Shown here piece after piece: positions 1 to 11,906 of a stretch of DNA of 64,000 nt. Numbering within the stretch: the stretch's first letter is position 1; each line of letters opens with the position of its first letter. This DNA is from Lytechinus variegatus (lineage: Eukaryota > Echinodermata > Echinoidea > Temnopleuroida > Toxopneustidae), in assembly GCF_018143015.1 (NCBI RefSeq), contig NC_054742.1:51345195-51409194 (forward strand), written 5' to 3'. The notes below the pieces were generated by a model. It did no database searches. It worked only from the letters and a program-made list of their open reading frames with translations, and had not been told where the DNA came from. The translations under genes were made by a program, and so were the position numbers.

Positions 1-124
1 TGGTAGTAGTCATGCCTTCGTAGCGAACGGACGCGTCTCTGGGGAGCTCTTGCCCGCTAAATTCAAACCTACTTTGAGAAATGCATTTGTAATCTACATT
101 TTGGTGGCACATAAATTCATCGTT

Positions 125-1226
125 ATGAGTAAACATTTATCGCCGAAGAAGTCTACTTATAATCTACGAAAAGCTAACGAACCTAAAACCAAACGCAAAG
201 GAAAGAATCAACCTAAACCTTCAAAACCTTCAGTATCAGGTATGGCTACCTATAACGCCGCTGATCTTGCTGATACCGAGTTACGTGAAAGACCTACGGC
301 CGGACCTCCGGCAAGTGACTCTGCCTCAACGTTTGACTTGAGCGACGTTACTGATGCGGGCTCAGATCGAGTGCTTACTAGCATATAGCATGGCCGAAAT
401 GAATTCATCTTTGTCAGGAAAGCTGGATAGCGTTTTGAGCCAATTAGTTACCATCAAGTGTGATTTAGCTGAAACCAAAAAGTCAATTTCTGAAGTTGAT
501 AAGAAGGTGAATTTCGTCACTGACAAAGTGTCTGCCCTGGAAAAGAACGAAATCCCACTTCTAAAGGAAAAAATAAAAAAGCAGGAGGAGGAGATTGAGA
601 CAAGGCTAACGCTAATCGAGATACATCATCGGAAGCAGAATCTTCTCGTTTACGGTATTCCCGACAGGCTAAATGAAAACATTGTTTCTACTGTCCAGGA
701 AATCTTGTGCCACTTCCTAAGGATCGCCCCAGACGATGCCCGGAAGATACCCCTAGTAAACGCCCATCGTTTGCCCAAGCCTCGCAACGGAAACGTTAAG
801 CAACTAGTCGGCCAACCCCAGCAAGAGCCCGGACCTAGCCCGATCATCATCCGTTTTTCGTCGATGTTTGACAGAGACCGCCTACTTCGCGCCTTTGAAT
901 CTCAACCGCGCCAGAGAGGCCCCGAGTCTAATCTACCAAACCCAGCTCATCAGGCGACAAGTGTCCCGATGTTCTCTCGCGTCACCATCCGCAGTGACCT
1001 CCCCCCTAAGCTGAAGAAGGAACGCGGACGCCTTGCCGCAGAAGCTTATCGACTCCGGCGGCAAGAGAAAGTTTCGACGCGAATTCGTCTTGTCGGATCC
1101 AAGGTAATCCTCCAAACCGCCATGCCTCCGCCAGTGGATCGCAACCTACCGCTTGGGATACGTGGACAGGATAAGGCAAGTTATCTTTCACGCTATCTTT
1201 ACCATAATCGATCCTTAATAAAGTAA
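125..1226 (+). mobile_element. LINE ORF1 (coiled-coil, RNA-binding type), one frameshift
   Basis: ORF1 of a non-LTR retrotransposon, expected to bind the element's RNA as a nucleic-acid chaperone. I place the start at ATG 125, where a very basic N-terminus rich in K and P begins (MSKHLSPKKSTYNLRK). The frame changes once, around 354-390. The longer second part has a heptad-type coiled coil (about 410-620), then NLLVYGIPD, VNAHRLPKP and PIIIRFSSMFDRDRLL, the usual order of an RRM-like ORF1 core, followed by a basic C-terminal domain. The next 4.6 kb contains no reverse transcriptase; the nearest is at 5855, same strand. Whether the two belong to one long element or two is unresolved. The window starts inside or just before its 5' UTR. 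Confidence 0.75.
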
Positions 1227-1235
1227 ATTACATAA

Positions 1236-1455
1236 GCATTAAAAGGAGTTGACTTTGAAAAGCGGCATTAAAAATAAAGTGATATAGGAGTTGATTCAAT
1301 AAAATGCAGCAGACATAAGAAACTGATTTATACTCGCATCGAAAAGGAGTTGATTTTGAAATGCGGCAGAAATAATCAAGTGACTTATACAAGCATCGAA
1401 TGGGAGTCGACTTAGAAATGCGGCGGAAAATAGCCAATATCATCAATATTCGTCC
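1236..1455. repeat. 57-bp minisatellite, about four copies
   Basis: Four imperfect tandem units begin near 1243, 1287, 1343 and 1402. Each carries GGAGTTGA, then GAAATGCGGCAGAAAT-like sequence, then a TTATACaaGCATCGAA tail. The array starts 10 bp after the ORF1 stop, so it may be part of the LINE's spacer. Confidence 0.75.
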
Positions 1456-2365
1456 AAATCGTTAAAAAATAACAAGGACAATTAAATAATTAAAAAACAC
1501 TAACATTTTTTGGTAGGAACGAATAGACCTATGAATGTGCCAGCATTTTGTTGTACTGAACCCTTTTTTTTTATATAAGCGATGTCGTTTGCTGTAGAAC
1601 ATATTCATTACAAGGATATCATGCATGGGCCTAGTACAGAAATTTCTCATTTAAATGTATCTGAATTTGTTTTATTATGATGTATTCGTCAATATTCGTT
1701 ATTAAAAAGAAAATTACTATTTGAATTGGTTTTTGCAAGACGAAAGTTCTGTGTATCAATTCACTTGTTCTCGTGCAAAACGTGCCTGTAGATGCAAACA
1801 ACAACCCCCCCAAAAAAGCTCAACTTTGCAACAACAACCAAAAAGGTAAACGCTATGCCTAGCGAACATTGCATTTTCGAATGCCAATTCTTTTTTTTTC
1901 TTCTTCTTTTTTTCGTGTATTTCTCAGTTAATCATGCTATTGACAAAACTTTAACTGTTTTCCCGATACCTTGGTTATAGTTTTTTTACTCCTCTAATAA
2001 CTCAGTTGAATGTTGTTGTTAATTTGCATTTATGGCACGACCACGGTACGATGTTTATTTGACAGGCTCTTTTACCCGTTAAACTGAAAATATTCATCCT
2101 TCCATAAGTCGACCTGTCATTTTGATATGTATGTAAAATCACATATTTTCATGTTTGTCTCTGACAACGTTAGTTGGTCTGTCTGACTGATGGTAAGAAA
2201 ATTTGATAACTATCAAATTCATTGTAATGAATGATAACCCAAAAAAGTATTTCATAATGTTGCTTGCTGTATGCAAATTTGAAACTTATAGCGTTTATGT
2301 CTACATGTTTTTTATGCTTATTTTATAAATTATGTTTCACTGGGCACTAAACCTCACAATTGGGT
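1456..2365. other. AT-rich spacer, no gene seen
   Basis: Poly-T runs and short chance ORFs only. I see no conserved coding signal, RNA gene or clear repeat. Confidence 0.5.
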
Positions 2366-2872
2366 TTAAAGGGGAGGTTCGCCCTGACAAAAGGTTTGTT
2401 GTGGGGATGGCGGAGGGAATAGTGAGGGGTATTGCCGGGGGTTTGGGAAAAAAATCATCAAATAATTAAAAAGTTATTAGAATTTCAAGTATTTCGTTTG
2501 TGACGTCATGTGCGAGCAGCATTCCTACATAGCGAATGGTAAAAAATCAATGAAATGTCATTTTCTCAAAAAATTGAAAATGGTTTTCACTGTAACTTTT
2601 GTATATCAATAGACAAATCGTTTCACACCAGATCATGAAAAGAAAACAAAATTAAGTCATCAGGAATCATACAAAATTTGAAATTCATACATTTTATATT
2701 ACATAACACATGGGGCAGCTGCTCGTTTATGACGTCACAAATCCAGAGTTTTGAACTCTAATAAATTTCTTACTCTTTGATGGATTTTCCTCAGACCTTC
2801 GCCAGTATTTTTTTATTGTTTTTTCTGCTATTTTTGCAGCAGGGTTTTCTTCGGGGTATGCTTTCCCTTTAA
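2366..2872. mobile_element. TTAA-flanked palindromic MITE, family A copy 1
   Basis: A ~500-bp element bounded by TTAA on both sides (2366-2369 and 2869-2872). Its inner ends are AGGGGAGGTTCGCCCTGA and an imperfect inverse ending TTTCCCT. The two halves are inverted copies of each other, each with a GTGACGTCA/TGACGTCAC block and a GAGCAGC motif. Copies: 37787-38290 (best), 33830-34170 and 21700-22140. TTAA target duplication is the habit of piggyBac-type transposases. The element has no coding capacity, so it is non-autonomous. Confidence 0.8.
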
Positions 2873-3300
2873 CACTCTTCAATTTAATCTTTATATAAGA
2901 TTGAATAATAAACTCGTCTCTCAATAACCATGAAAAAATGAACAAGAGAATAATGGATGTGTTTAGTACTGTTGATATTCAGCTTTACTTTTCATAGTTC
3001 CTCCCTTTATTCTAAATAGAAATAACTTGCATGTCAATTGACATGAATATGCCTGGTTCTTCATCTGCACAATTGATTTTCCTTATAGGGCAATTTTCTT
3101 GCTCAAAAAAATGTGCATGCCCTACAGTTGGGTCGTATTGACATCGCTTGTTAAGCATCTCTTAACCTGATTGCCCATCTCATCACATACACTGTGACCC
3201 CCCCTTTTTGTTTTGTACTTCTCATGCACTGCATACCTTTAAACATCCAACATCACATAAATTGATGCAATATTATCGTGTGTAAACATGCCAAGTTGAA
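2873..3300. other. AT-rich spacer, no gene seen
   Basis: Nothing recognisable between the MITE and the start of the degenerate tandem array. Confidence 0.4.
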
Positions 3301-5450
3301 ATAAAGTATACCATCTATTATGTACTTCATTATGCATACATTTGAGTGTTTGTATTTTTTTATGTGATCCGACTATCTCATTCCTTTGATGAGATTTGGG
3401 GGGGGGGCAATTCATAATTTAGATGTGAACGCTAAACCTTGGATGGTATGGGTTTCGCTCAGTTCTGGTTGGGCGTTGCCCCCATGCGTTTTCCTGCATG
3501 TGATGAATTGGTAATTATACATGTTTGCATGCCTTTACCCTGTTCATATTCAAATTTTCGGTTTCTCTTTTAAAAAAAACAAAACATGTATGTATATATA
3601 GTAATGTGAATGTCTTTTCTGGGCGAAATAGCGTAGGTCGCTTTGGTTGGGCGTTGCACCTAAACCATGTTTAATGCTTTGTTATACGTTTGTCGGAAAT
3701 GCTCAATGTTTTCATAGTATATTTTCGACCCAGTAAACAAACACCCATGTACACTAAATTGCAAGACATAGGAATGTATTTTCGACTGCATGCCATTACC
3801 TTGTTCATTTTCTCAAATACAATGATGACATTCTCAGGGCTCCATTAAAGATAATTATAGCTCAGTTTTAAAAACGTGACTCTGTTTGGGAATCGTTGGG
3901 TTTTGGTTGGACGATGCTTTATAATGCTTTAATTGCATGCTTTCGGATTTTTTTTGTTAAGCAATTTCCCGCGCGTTTAAAGTATTTTAAGCGCCATCGC
4001 CAAATTATACATAAGATTGATCTATTCGAATGACTCTACATTGTCTTTTATTCAAAGTGACAATTACCGCTTCTTCTAAAACATGTTTTGAAGGATGTTA
4101 TATTGCGAACACCAGTCCTAATCTTGACTGGTATGGTCATTTCTCGGTTTGGTTGAGCGATAATATATTTTAATTGCATGTTTTGGGCTGTTTCAACGAA
4201 TGTATGGAGGTAATTGTTTATGTACACCTGAATCCAGTTGGTATGGGCATTGCTCGGTTTTGGTGACTATATTCAGGTAGTCAACCAAGGCCGAGCAATG
4301 TCCTTAGGAATATAATGTTCCTTTCATCAATCTCGCGCTTTATCGCATGTTTTGGGGAAATGCTTTTGTGTTTCACAATTTCCCGCGTGTTTTCAGGCAT
4401 TCTCCCTTTGGATATAATTGCAACTTACGAATTGTTTCGCTTGCATGCATTTACCCTGTTCATAACAACCACATTCTTAAGCAGTGCATTATAATTGGGG
4501 GTAATTAAAGTTTGAATGTAAAAGGCAGTATCGGTTGGTTTTGGGCTCAGCTCGGTTTTGGATGAGCGCCTCAAAATGTTATCCAGTGCTTTATGTTATA
4601 ATGTATTTTTTCTTGAAATGACTTTTCAACGATTTCCCGCGCGTGTTTTGATAAAATGTCATTATTGATGTACCATCGCCTATTTATCGATATACATTGC
4701 CTTGTTTGCATGCCTTTGTTGTTCACACTTATAAAATGGCAACAATGATCACTTTCTCTAAGCATGCATTTGGCCAGAACTCCAGATCCCAATTGTTATG
4801 GGTAGTGAAAATTGCATGCTTGGTTCTGGTCAAGCGATCGTTGCATAATTTTGTTTGTAAGCTTTTACCACATTCATTTACAAAAAAGAACAACAATGCC
4901 ATTCCTAATAAGCATGAAAGTACCTTGTTCATATGTCAATACCAGACCCTGGTTAGTATGGGTATTCCTCGACTTTTTTATCTCCGTTTTTTTTTGTTGT
5001 TTGTTATCATTGTTCAATACTTTGATGCATGTTTCTAATCGTACATTTGTTACACGCCTTTTTCCCGATTATGTCATAATAATGCATTCTCTATACATAC
5101 TTTGACTCAATTGAGATTGCTTTATTCAAATGTGAATGTTCGACCCTGACCGGTTTAAGTATAGCTTGTCTTTGGCTAAGCGACGCTCTTGTATTTTTCA
5201 TTGCTTTCATGGAAGCTTTTAAAATGCTCATTGCCAATTTTCTCTTGTGTTTTCATGAATTTTAAAATTTAGACTGGCTGATTGGTATTGATTGGCCTGG
5301 TATAGCGTACTCTCCTTTGTTATGTATTTATTGCTCTGGTGTATATTTTTTTTCATAGAAAATTGCCTGTTTGCATGTCTTTACCAAAATTAGCAACAGC
5401 AACAATTTTATCTATTTTCAATTGTACGTGGCAAAAATTATTGTCGCCTC
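3300..5450. repeat. Eroded tandem array, ~255-bp unit
   Basis: Three phrases recur in the same order. GGTTTTGGTTGGGCG-like: near 3464, 3646, 3901, 4151, 4555, 4820, 5170. TTTCCCGCGCGTTTT-like: near 3966, 4378, 4632, 5235. GCATGCCTTTACCCTGTTCA-like: near 3527, 3788, 4443, 4708, 5372. Most spacings are 250-265 bp or simple multiples, so this is an old, strongly diverged array of about eight units. It lies directly upstream of the LINE ORF2 and could be its 5' region or an older satellite. Confidence 0.65.
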
Positions 5451-5836
5451 TTTTCATGTCCACAATATGGATTTTGCTTATATTGATATGCTTAATCTTG
5501 TTATTTGCCAACCTGTATGGGGTTATCGTTATTTTTCATCATTTGCATTTCTTATATTGATTTTTTTCTTTGGGCATCTCTCCAGTAATTATCAATGATG
5601 TATGTTTACCATCTTTGCTCTCTGACGCGTTTGTCCGCTCTGCCTACGAAGATTTCTGCTAAATGCTGCCCTCTCTCGAACTTTTATGAATTCGTTATTT
5701 GTTTTTATGTGTTCGTGTTTCTATGTATCTCTGTTACTTATTTGTTCCCACACAGGACCTTTTATTTTAATTACTCTTCTTTTACCAACTCAATGCCGAA
5801 AGTAGTAGTGAATGTTGAGACACTAACTGTACTTCC
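5451..5836. other. T-rich leader before the LINE ORF2
   Basis: Pyrimidine-rich and without a credible gene. A 15-nt sequence at 5641-5655 (TGCCTACGAAGATTT) is the exact reverse complement of 9156-9170 in the LINE 3' region. Confidence 0.4.
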
Positions 5837-5854
5837 GTGAATACTTTAACTGAT

Positions 5855-8800
5855 ATGCCGTTTTATTCCTTGAGTAATGATGACCTCTCCATTAATTTGA
5901 ATACACATAATTCAAATGGCAACCCTCAGGCTAATTTGGCGTACAACCACTTTGTAGCAAACAACATCAATGCATCATCAGAACTTCTAGATTTTCACAC
6001 TGATCATGACTTAATTCGCAATCCTTCATCAGAATACATCACTGAACTTCAATTCAAAAACACTAGTAAACAATTCTCCAAAGATATTTTTTCTTTATTA
6101 CATTTAAACATAAGAAGCATAAATAAACATTTCGAAGAGTTCCAACTGCTTTTAGACAATAATTCATCTAGACATTCGTTTTCCATTATTGGACTTACAG
6201 AAACTTGGTTAACTGATGAATCCAATATTCCATTTGCATTAGATCAATATGATTTCGTTTTTAATAACAGGAAAGATAGACATGGCGGTGGTGTTGCGTT
6301 ATATGTTTCCCACAATTATGAATACAAAATTCATGACGAAATCACTACTATGAATGAATATGTAGAGTCACTTTTTATCGAAATCAATGTCCTAAATTCC
6401 AAAAATATAATTGTAGGTGTTATATATAGACCACCAAATTCCAACCACAATGATTTTTTACTTTATCTTTCTAACTTAGTTAGAAATCCATTGTTGGTGA
6501 ACAAAGATGTTTTTATATTAGGAGATTTTAATATCGATATATTGAAGCATGACAGCAACAATACTGCCCATGAATTTCTTGAAACATTTTTGACTTCTTC
6601 ATATTTGCCATTAATATCAAAACCCACTCGCATTGCAGATCGCTCTGCAACCCTTATTGATAACATATTTTGTAACATCATGCCGTCTCCTGATTCTGAA
6701 ATAATACTATCCGATCTGACAGATCATTTTCCCATTATGTCACATTTTCCCTTAAAAATTCGTGTATTAATCCTTCCAAGCCATCAAGGCGGAGACCTAC
6801 TCCCGAGAATCTTGCAAGATTGGGTGTTTCGTTAGAATCTGTTGACTGGTCGCCTATTTATAACAATAACGATGTAAACACATGCTTCAATAACTTTCTT
6901 AATATTTTTAACAGTGAATTAGACAAGCATATTCCAAAAGTAAAAGATAAACAAACTAACTACAAAAAATCACCGAGACTTCCTTGGATATCCAAAGCAC
7001 TTTTGCGTTCAATCAACAGAAAAAACAGTTTATATTATAATTCCAAACTTAAAGGTACTCTTCAGGCAAAAACTAAATACACCACATATAAGAATACTTT
7101 AACTAAAACAATACGTTTGGCAAAGAAAAGATATTTTACTGATCAAATAATTCTGTATAAACACGACATTCAAAACACATGGAAAGTTCTTAAACAAGCC
7201 ATGAATTTATCCAGTAACAAGTCCGATATAACTGAAATTAGGTCTAACGGTGATATTATTGGTGATCCTGAAAATATAGCTAATATTTTTAATGACTATT
7301 TTTCATCTATAGGAACTAACCTAGCTCGAGACATCCCCCCTTCAACAAAACACTTTCATGATTACCTAGGTACACCTAATTCTAGTTCAATATTTTTCAC
7401 TCCCGTAGTCAAAAAAGATATTACTGACGTTGTATCTAATTTGAATAATAAAAAAAGTCCTGGTTATGATGATGTCAATAACTTTATTTTAAAAGGTATA
7501 ATATCTGAAATTATCGATCCTTTGACATATATTTTTAACCTTTCTCTAACCTCCGGTCAAGTCCCTGATCGCATGAAAATTGCCAAGGTCATTCCATTGT
7601 ACAAAAAGGGTGACAAGTTAAGTGTCAGTAATTATCGCCCAATTTCTTTATTATCATCCTTGTCAAAAATTTTAGAAAAGTGGTTTATAGCAAAACAATT
7701 GATTTTTTTAAATCTCACAATATTTTTTCTAACTTTCAGTTTGGATTTAGAGAAAAACACAACACAGAACATGCACTATTGAATTTCGTTGATAAAGTGG
7801 CCCACGCTTTTGATAATTGCTCACATTTAGTCGGCATTTTTCTGGACTTCTCCAAGGCCTTCGACACCATTAACCATGATATCTTATTACATAAACTTTC
7901 TCATTATGGTGTGCGCGGGAAGGCCTTGGAGTGGTTCAGAAGCTACTTGTCCGACAGACGTCAATTTGTATCTTTGAATGGTCATGCATCCAACATGCAA
8001 TACATTAATTGTGGAGTCCCGCAAGGCAGTCTGTTAGGCCCTTTATTATTTATCATTTATATTAATGACTTTTGTAAATCATCTGATATCCTTTCGTTCA
8101 TTCTTTTTGCAGACGATTCTAATATATTTTATTCCCATAAAAATCCATATACCTTAGTAAATACTGTTAATAATGAACTTTTAAAAGTCACACAATGGAT
8201 AAGATCCAACAAATTGTCTCTTAATCTACTTAAAACTAAATATATGCTATTTAGCAATTCCATTGATACACTTCCCATGGACATTGTTTTAGATGACACT
8301 AATTTAGAAAGTGTCACATTCATTAAATTTCTCGGTGTTACCGTTGATAATAAGCTTTCCTGGAAATACCACATAGATTGTATATGTAAGATTATTTCGC
8401 GAAATATTGGCATTATCAATAAACTAAAATATCATTTTTCGTCGTCATCACTTTTAATGCTATATTCTTCCTGATCTTGCCTTACTTGAATTATGGGATA
8501 CTTGCCTGGGGCAGCACCCACCAAACCATTTTAGATAGACTGTTATTACTGCAAAAGAAGTCCCTTCGTGTTATTCATAATTCAGCTTTTCGTTCACACA
8601 CTGACCCACTATTTTTTGATAGCAAATTGCTGAAGATAAGCGACCTATACTTATTTCATTTAGGACAATTTATGTTTAAATTTGACAAAAACACACTTCC
8701 ACGTGTATTTGATTCTATGTTTCCTCTTAATCGGTCTTTTCATAATTACCCTACTAGGCAATCTAACGAATTTCATTTACCCCGTTTTAGAACTTTATTG

Positions 8801-9037
8801 GCAAAGAGTACATTTATGTTCGATGGTCCTAGATTTTGGAACTCCCTCGACATTAACATAAAAAACAGCCCTTCCATACATTCTTTTAAAAAGAAAACTG
8901 AAAAACTTCTTACTTCAATCCTACCGAGGTCTTCATTACTAATTCCCGCTTGTTATCATCTCCTCTCAGACTTCAAGTTATGTTTTTGTCTTTATCATTT
9001 TGTTTTATCCTCTCTTTTCGGTCGTAATTTGTCCTGA
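5855..9037 (+). mobile_element. LINE ORF2: endonuclease and reverse transcriptase, three frameshifts
   Basis: The ORF2 polyprotein of a CR1/L2/Jockey-like LINE. Part 1 (5855-6835) is the apurinic-type endonuclease: LLHLNIRSINK, GLTETWL, a GGGVALYV block, IYRPPNSN, GDFNIDIL and SDLTDHFPI give the expected catalytic N, E, D-x-N and D-H residues. Part 2 (about 6820-7690) holds SPGYDDVNN, IAKVIPLYKKGD and NYRPISLLSSLSKILEK. Part 3 (about 7690-8474) holds GFREKHNTEHAL, FLDFSKAFDTINHDIL, GVPQGSLLGPLLF and the catalytic FADD (about 8107). Part 4 (to 9037) is the LPYLNYGILAWG and FWNSLD C-terminal region. Frame changes lie near 6800-6830, near 7680, and at about 8471, where one base is missing. The first ATG in frame is 5855; a stop lies at 5816. 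The ORF is almost full length but cannot be translated as one protein. Confidence 0.9.
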
Positions 9038-9430
9038 TTCTATTTTACGTTTATTCTACTTTTGTCGTCCTGTTTTGTTTTTTCTTTTTTATTTTTATTA
9101 TTTCTTCGTTTTGTCTTGTTCTGTGAGTTATCCTGTTCTTTTTCATCTATTCTGTAAATCTTCGTAGGCAAATAGCAACCATTGCGTCTCTCTCTCTCTC
9201 TCCTCTATTCTCTTCCTTTAGGGGGTTCACATTATACAAGCGATGCTTTTGAGTGAATCCCCCATTTCCACAGATACTTTTCTTTCCAAAGTATTATAAT
9301 TTTTTTCTATAAAATATTTTGTATTTTTTTTTATATGTTATTATCATTAATGTATTGTAAATATTTGTTAAAATGTATGAAAATGATTTGTATATTTGCT
9401 ATTTCTGTTGGAAATAAAATCTGCATTCCC
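9038..9430 (+). mobile_element. LINE 3' UTR with terminal hairpin
   Basis: The sequence after the ORF2 stop is T-rich with a CT tract. GGGGGTTCAC at 9221-9230 pairs with GTGAATCCCCC at 9253-9263, forming a ten-base-pair stem-loop. The element fades out after GGAAATAAAATCTGC near 9425, without a poly(A) tail. In L2- and CR1-type elements a 3' hairpin is used for template recognition by the reverse transcriptase; here that role is inferred. Confidence 0.55.
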
Positions 9431-10017
9431 TGAAAACAAAATTGTGACATGAACCTCCCTTCCACTAAAAGATGGCCCTTTAGGGCGGATCAAACATTTT
9501 TCAATAGGGCAGGGATGCACTGAGAGGGGTGTCGGGCGGGGGGTGCACGTTTTTTCCAAGCTGGCTGCAGCAAAGAGGTTTGGAGGATAAGTAAGTTCTA
9601 TGACTGAAGTTTTTAGCTTTATTGTTACAAATAAGATGGAGTTTTTCATAAGCCCCACATCAATAATGCGAGCGGGGGCTAGTTTTTCATAGACCTAAAT
9701 GGGAAAAGTCAAACAAAGTTCAAGGGCATTCGTGTCTCACTCAACAACTGACGAATTAGTCGACGCAGCGCATAACTATGAAGAGCGCCATCAGCGCTCA
9801 TAACGACACAACAACAACATCAAAAACAACACACGTGGACATAGGCTAGGCTAGGGATCGAAAACCGAAGGCAGAAGAAAAAACATACACCAAAAACTGG
9901 GAATCCCGGACTGGAACGAACTGGAGCCCGTTTCATGGTCGAATACAAGGTCTTGTATATAACTCGGAAACACTCTGCCATTCGTGACTTCCTGTTAAAC
10001 TAAGGTTTTAATTTGTC
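9431..10017 (+). promoter_or_regulatory. Upstream region of PRORSD1
   Basis: Higher GC than its surroundings, with CpG dinucleotides, GGGCGGGGGG (about 9534) and an AAGAGCGCCATCA block (about 9780), whose complement resembles a YY1-type GATGGCGCTCTT. There is no obvious TATA box. The transcription start cannot be fixed from sequence. Confidence 0.35.
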
Positions 10018-11305
10018 ATGGCAAGCGAAGATAATCAAGCAACAGCCTCTACTAACGGGGGAAGGGAGGAACTGATCGCCTTGTTCGACCGGCTGGGAAT
10101 CGCTCACGAGACCACCGAGCATCCAGAGGTAAGGAAATTTTAAACACTTCAGTTACAGTCGGTTAGACTAAAATGAGTACCTGTACTAACAGTAACAGTT
10201 AGATAGATCTAACTCGTCTTGGTTAGATCATTGATGGAACTCGGGCTCTCTATGCAGGAGGATTGAGGAATGATCTTATATTATAACTTATAAGTTACTA
10301 TAAATTATAATTATTAATATATAATTATATTGATTATAAATTACTTGAGTTAAAATAACTCACAATCTTAGTGCAAAGTGGTAGACCAAAATAAGCTTCA
10401 GACTTTCAGTCTCTGTAGTTTGATTGTTCGGCCGAACTACGTTGGTTATTCTTGTAATGCTGAATGTGATAAAAAACAATGCAACCACTATCAAAACAAA
10501 TGCATTAAATAGGGCCTAACTAAATTGACAGATCAAAACTACTTCATCTTTTCAGCTACATGTATTTTTATTTGTGATCACTCAAACCTGTCTCATATTA
10601 GGCCCTAAAGTAAACTAAATTGTTTACAATAATTAAATGAATTAAGGCTTGTTGAAAGACAAAACCTTGTAAGATTGCTCCATGTAAATTAATGGTTATT
10701 GCATAAATTCAAATTTTCAGTAGAGGTCAAGACATAGGTTTATACAAATAATGATTTCTGTTTCGTATTAGGGATCTACTTATGTTTATTTATTGAATAT
10801 ATACTTTACAATATTTTTTTGTTAAATAAAAGCTCAGTTTTATATTTCTAAATTTACTTCTTTCCTCCACCCTCAGGTTTTCACTGTTGAGGCCATGATG
10901 CCACATATTCAACATTTGACGGGGGCATTCTGTAAGAACCTCTTCCTAAAGGACAAGAAGAAAAAGCTTTACCTCCTCACTGCTCACCATGATAGACCTA
11001 TTCAGCTCAACGCAGTAAGCAAGAAAGTAGGTGCATCGGGTGGGCTTCGACTTGCTGATGAGTCTATACTCAAGGAGAAGTTGGGCGTGACCCAAGGTTG
11101 TGTCACACCCTATGCCATCTTCAATGACACAGCAGGAGACGTAAAGTTCATATTGGACTCTGATGTAGTCAACGGTGGTCATGAGAAGTTATTTGGTCAT
11201 CCGATGGTGAATACAGCCTCCACCGCAATCTCGCCAGCGGACCTGATGAAGTTTGCAAAGGAGATGGGGCATGAACCCATCTTACTTGACTTCAGTGACA
11301 TGTAA
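10018..11305 (+). CDS. PRORSD1: Prolyl-tRNA deacylase (ProXp-ala/YbaK-like), PRORSD1
   Basis: A free-standing trans-editing enzyme that hydrolyses mischarged Ala-tRNA-Pro in the cytosol. Two exons, 10018-10128 and 10877-11305, are joined in phase 0 across a GTAAGG...CTCAG intron, giving 179 aa. Exon 1 encodes a short acidic tail and ELIALFDRLGIAHETTEHPE, the usual YbaK N-terminal helix and strand. Exon 2 holds the rest of the domain: GAFCKNLFLKDKKKKLYLL (with the lysine of the active-site region), DRPIQLNAVSKKVG, GGLRLADESILKEKLGV, GCVTPYAIFND, VKFILD and the conserved GHPMVNTAST block. The length and complete order match single-domain PRORSD1 proteins, and no break is seen. The orthologue is a pseudogene in human but is retained in many animals. 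The start is the first ATG before this domain. Confidence 0.95.
10129..10876 (+). other. PRORSD1 intron
   Basis: AT-rich intron with an almost pure A/T block around 10270-10350. I see no nested element. Confidence 0.85.
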
Positions 11306-11562
11306 TACCATTGCCAACTTGAAATTAGGAACGCCTAGATTGTTGGAGTAAAACTCAAACAATCAATGCATTCGATCAGTTTACCTACAATCGACAATGG
11401 AATCCTACTTTTTACACTAATCAAATGTTTGCCGGATGTTGATTACTTATTTGAGACATTGATTATCAAGAGTAGCTCTTAAATGCCTAGTTGCGTGTGG
11501 TATAAAAGGCATGACCGCATTGGTCAGATCATGCCAAGAGAACGCGCACAACTGTCTTGATC

Positions 11563-11568
11563 AATAAA
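11563..11568 (+). terminator. Likely PRORSD1 poly(A) signal
   Basis: AATAAA 258 bp after the stop codon; the first canonical signal downstream. It implies a 3' UTR of about 280 nt. Confidence 0.6.
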
Positions 11569-11649
11569 ATTTCGCGCAGCATATAGTGTACGCGTCAACA
11601 TTTAAGCACGACTGTAAGTGTAAGTCATACTTGAATCTGTGTGAAACAC

Positions 11650-11790
11650 CCCTGGTACATAAACATAAACTTTGTGACATTATGAGATCTTAGCTGAAAA
11701 CTGACAATACTTATAGTATGATCACTAACACAGAAAAAAAACATTCATGTAATGTACATGTATGTGGGACAGTGAATTAACATTCCTTGG
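11650..11790 (-). mobile_element. Partial copy of TTAA MITE family E
   Basis: TGGTACATAAACATAAACTTTGTGA through GGGACAGTG follows the same order as 26163-26280 and as the reverse strand of 18780-18875, so this is a decayed fragment of the 404-bp element. The far end is lost or displaced by the duplication and SINE that follow. Confidence 0.6.
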
Positions 11791-11796
11791 GAAAAT

Positions 11797-11906
11797 ACCA
11801 AATGCCCAACGACTGGAAAAAAGACTATCGTGAAAGGTAGCAGCTACCTGCTACCAAATGCCCAACGACTGGAAAAAAGACTATCGTGAAAGGTAGCAGC
11901 TAACTG
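11797..11906. repeat. Perfect 57-bp tandem duplication
   Basis: A block beginning ACCAAATGCCCAACG and ending GGTAGCAGCT occurs twice, starting near 11797 and 11854, with no mismatch over about 50 bp. The identity points to a recent duplication, immediately 5' of the SINE. Confidence 0.8.
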
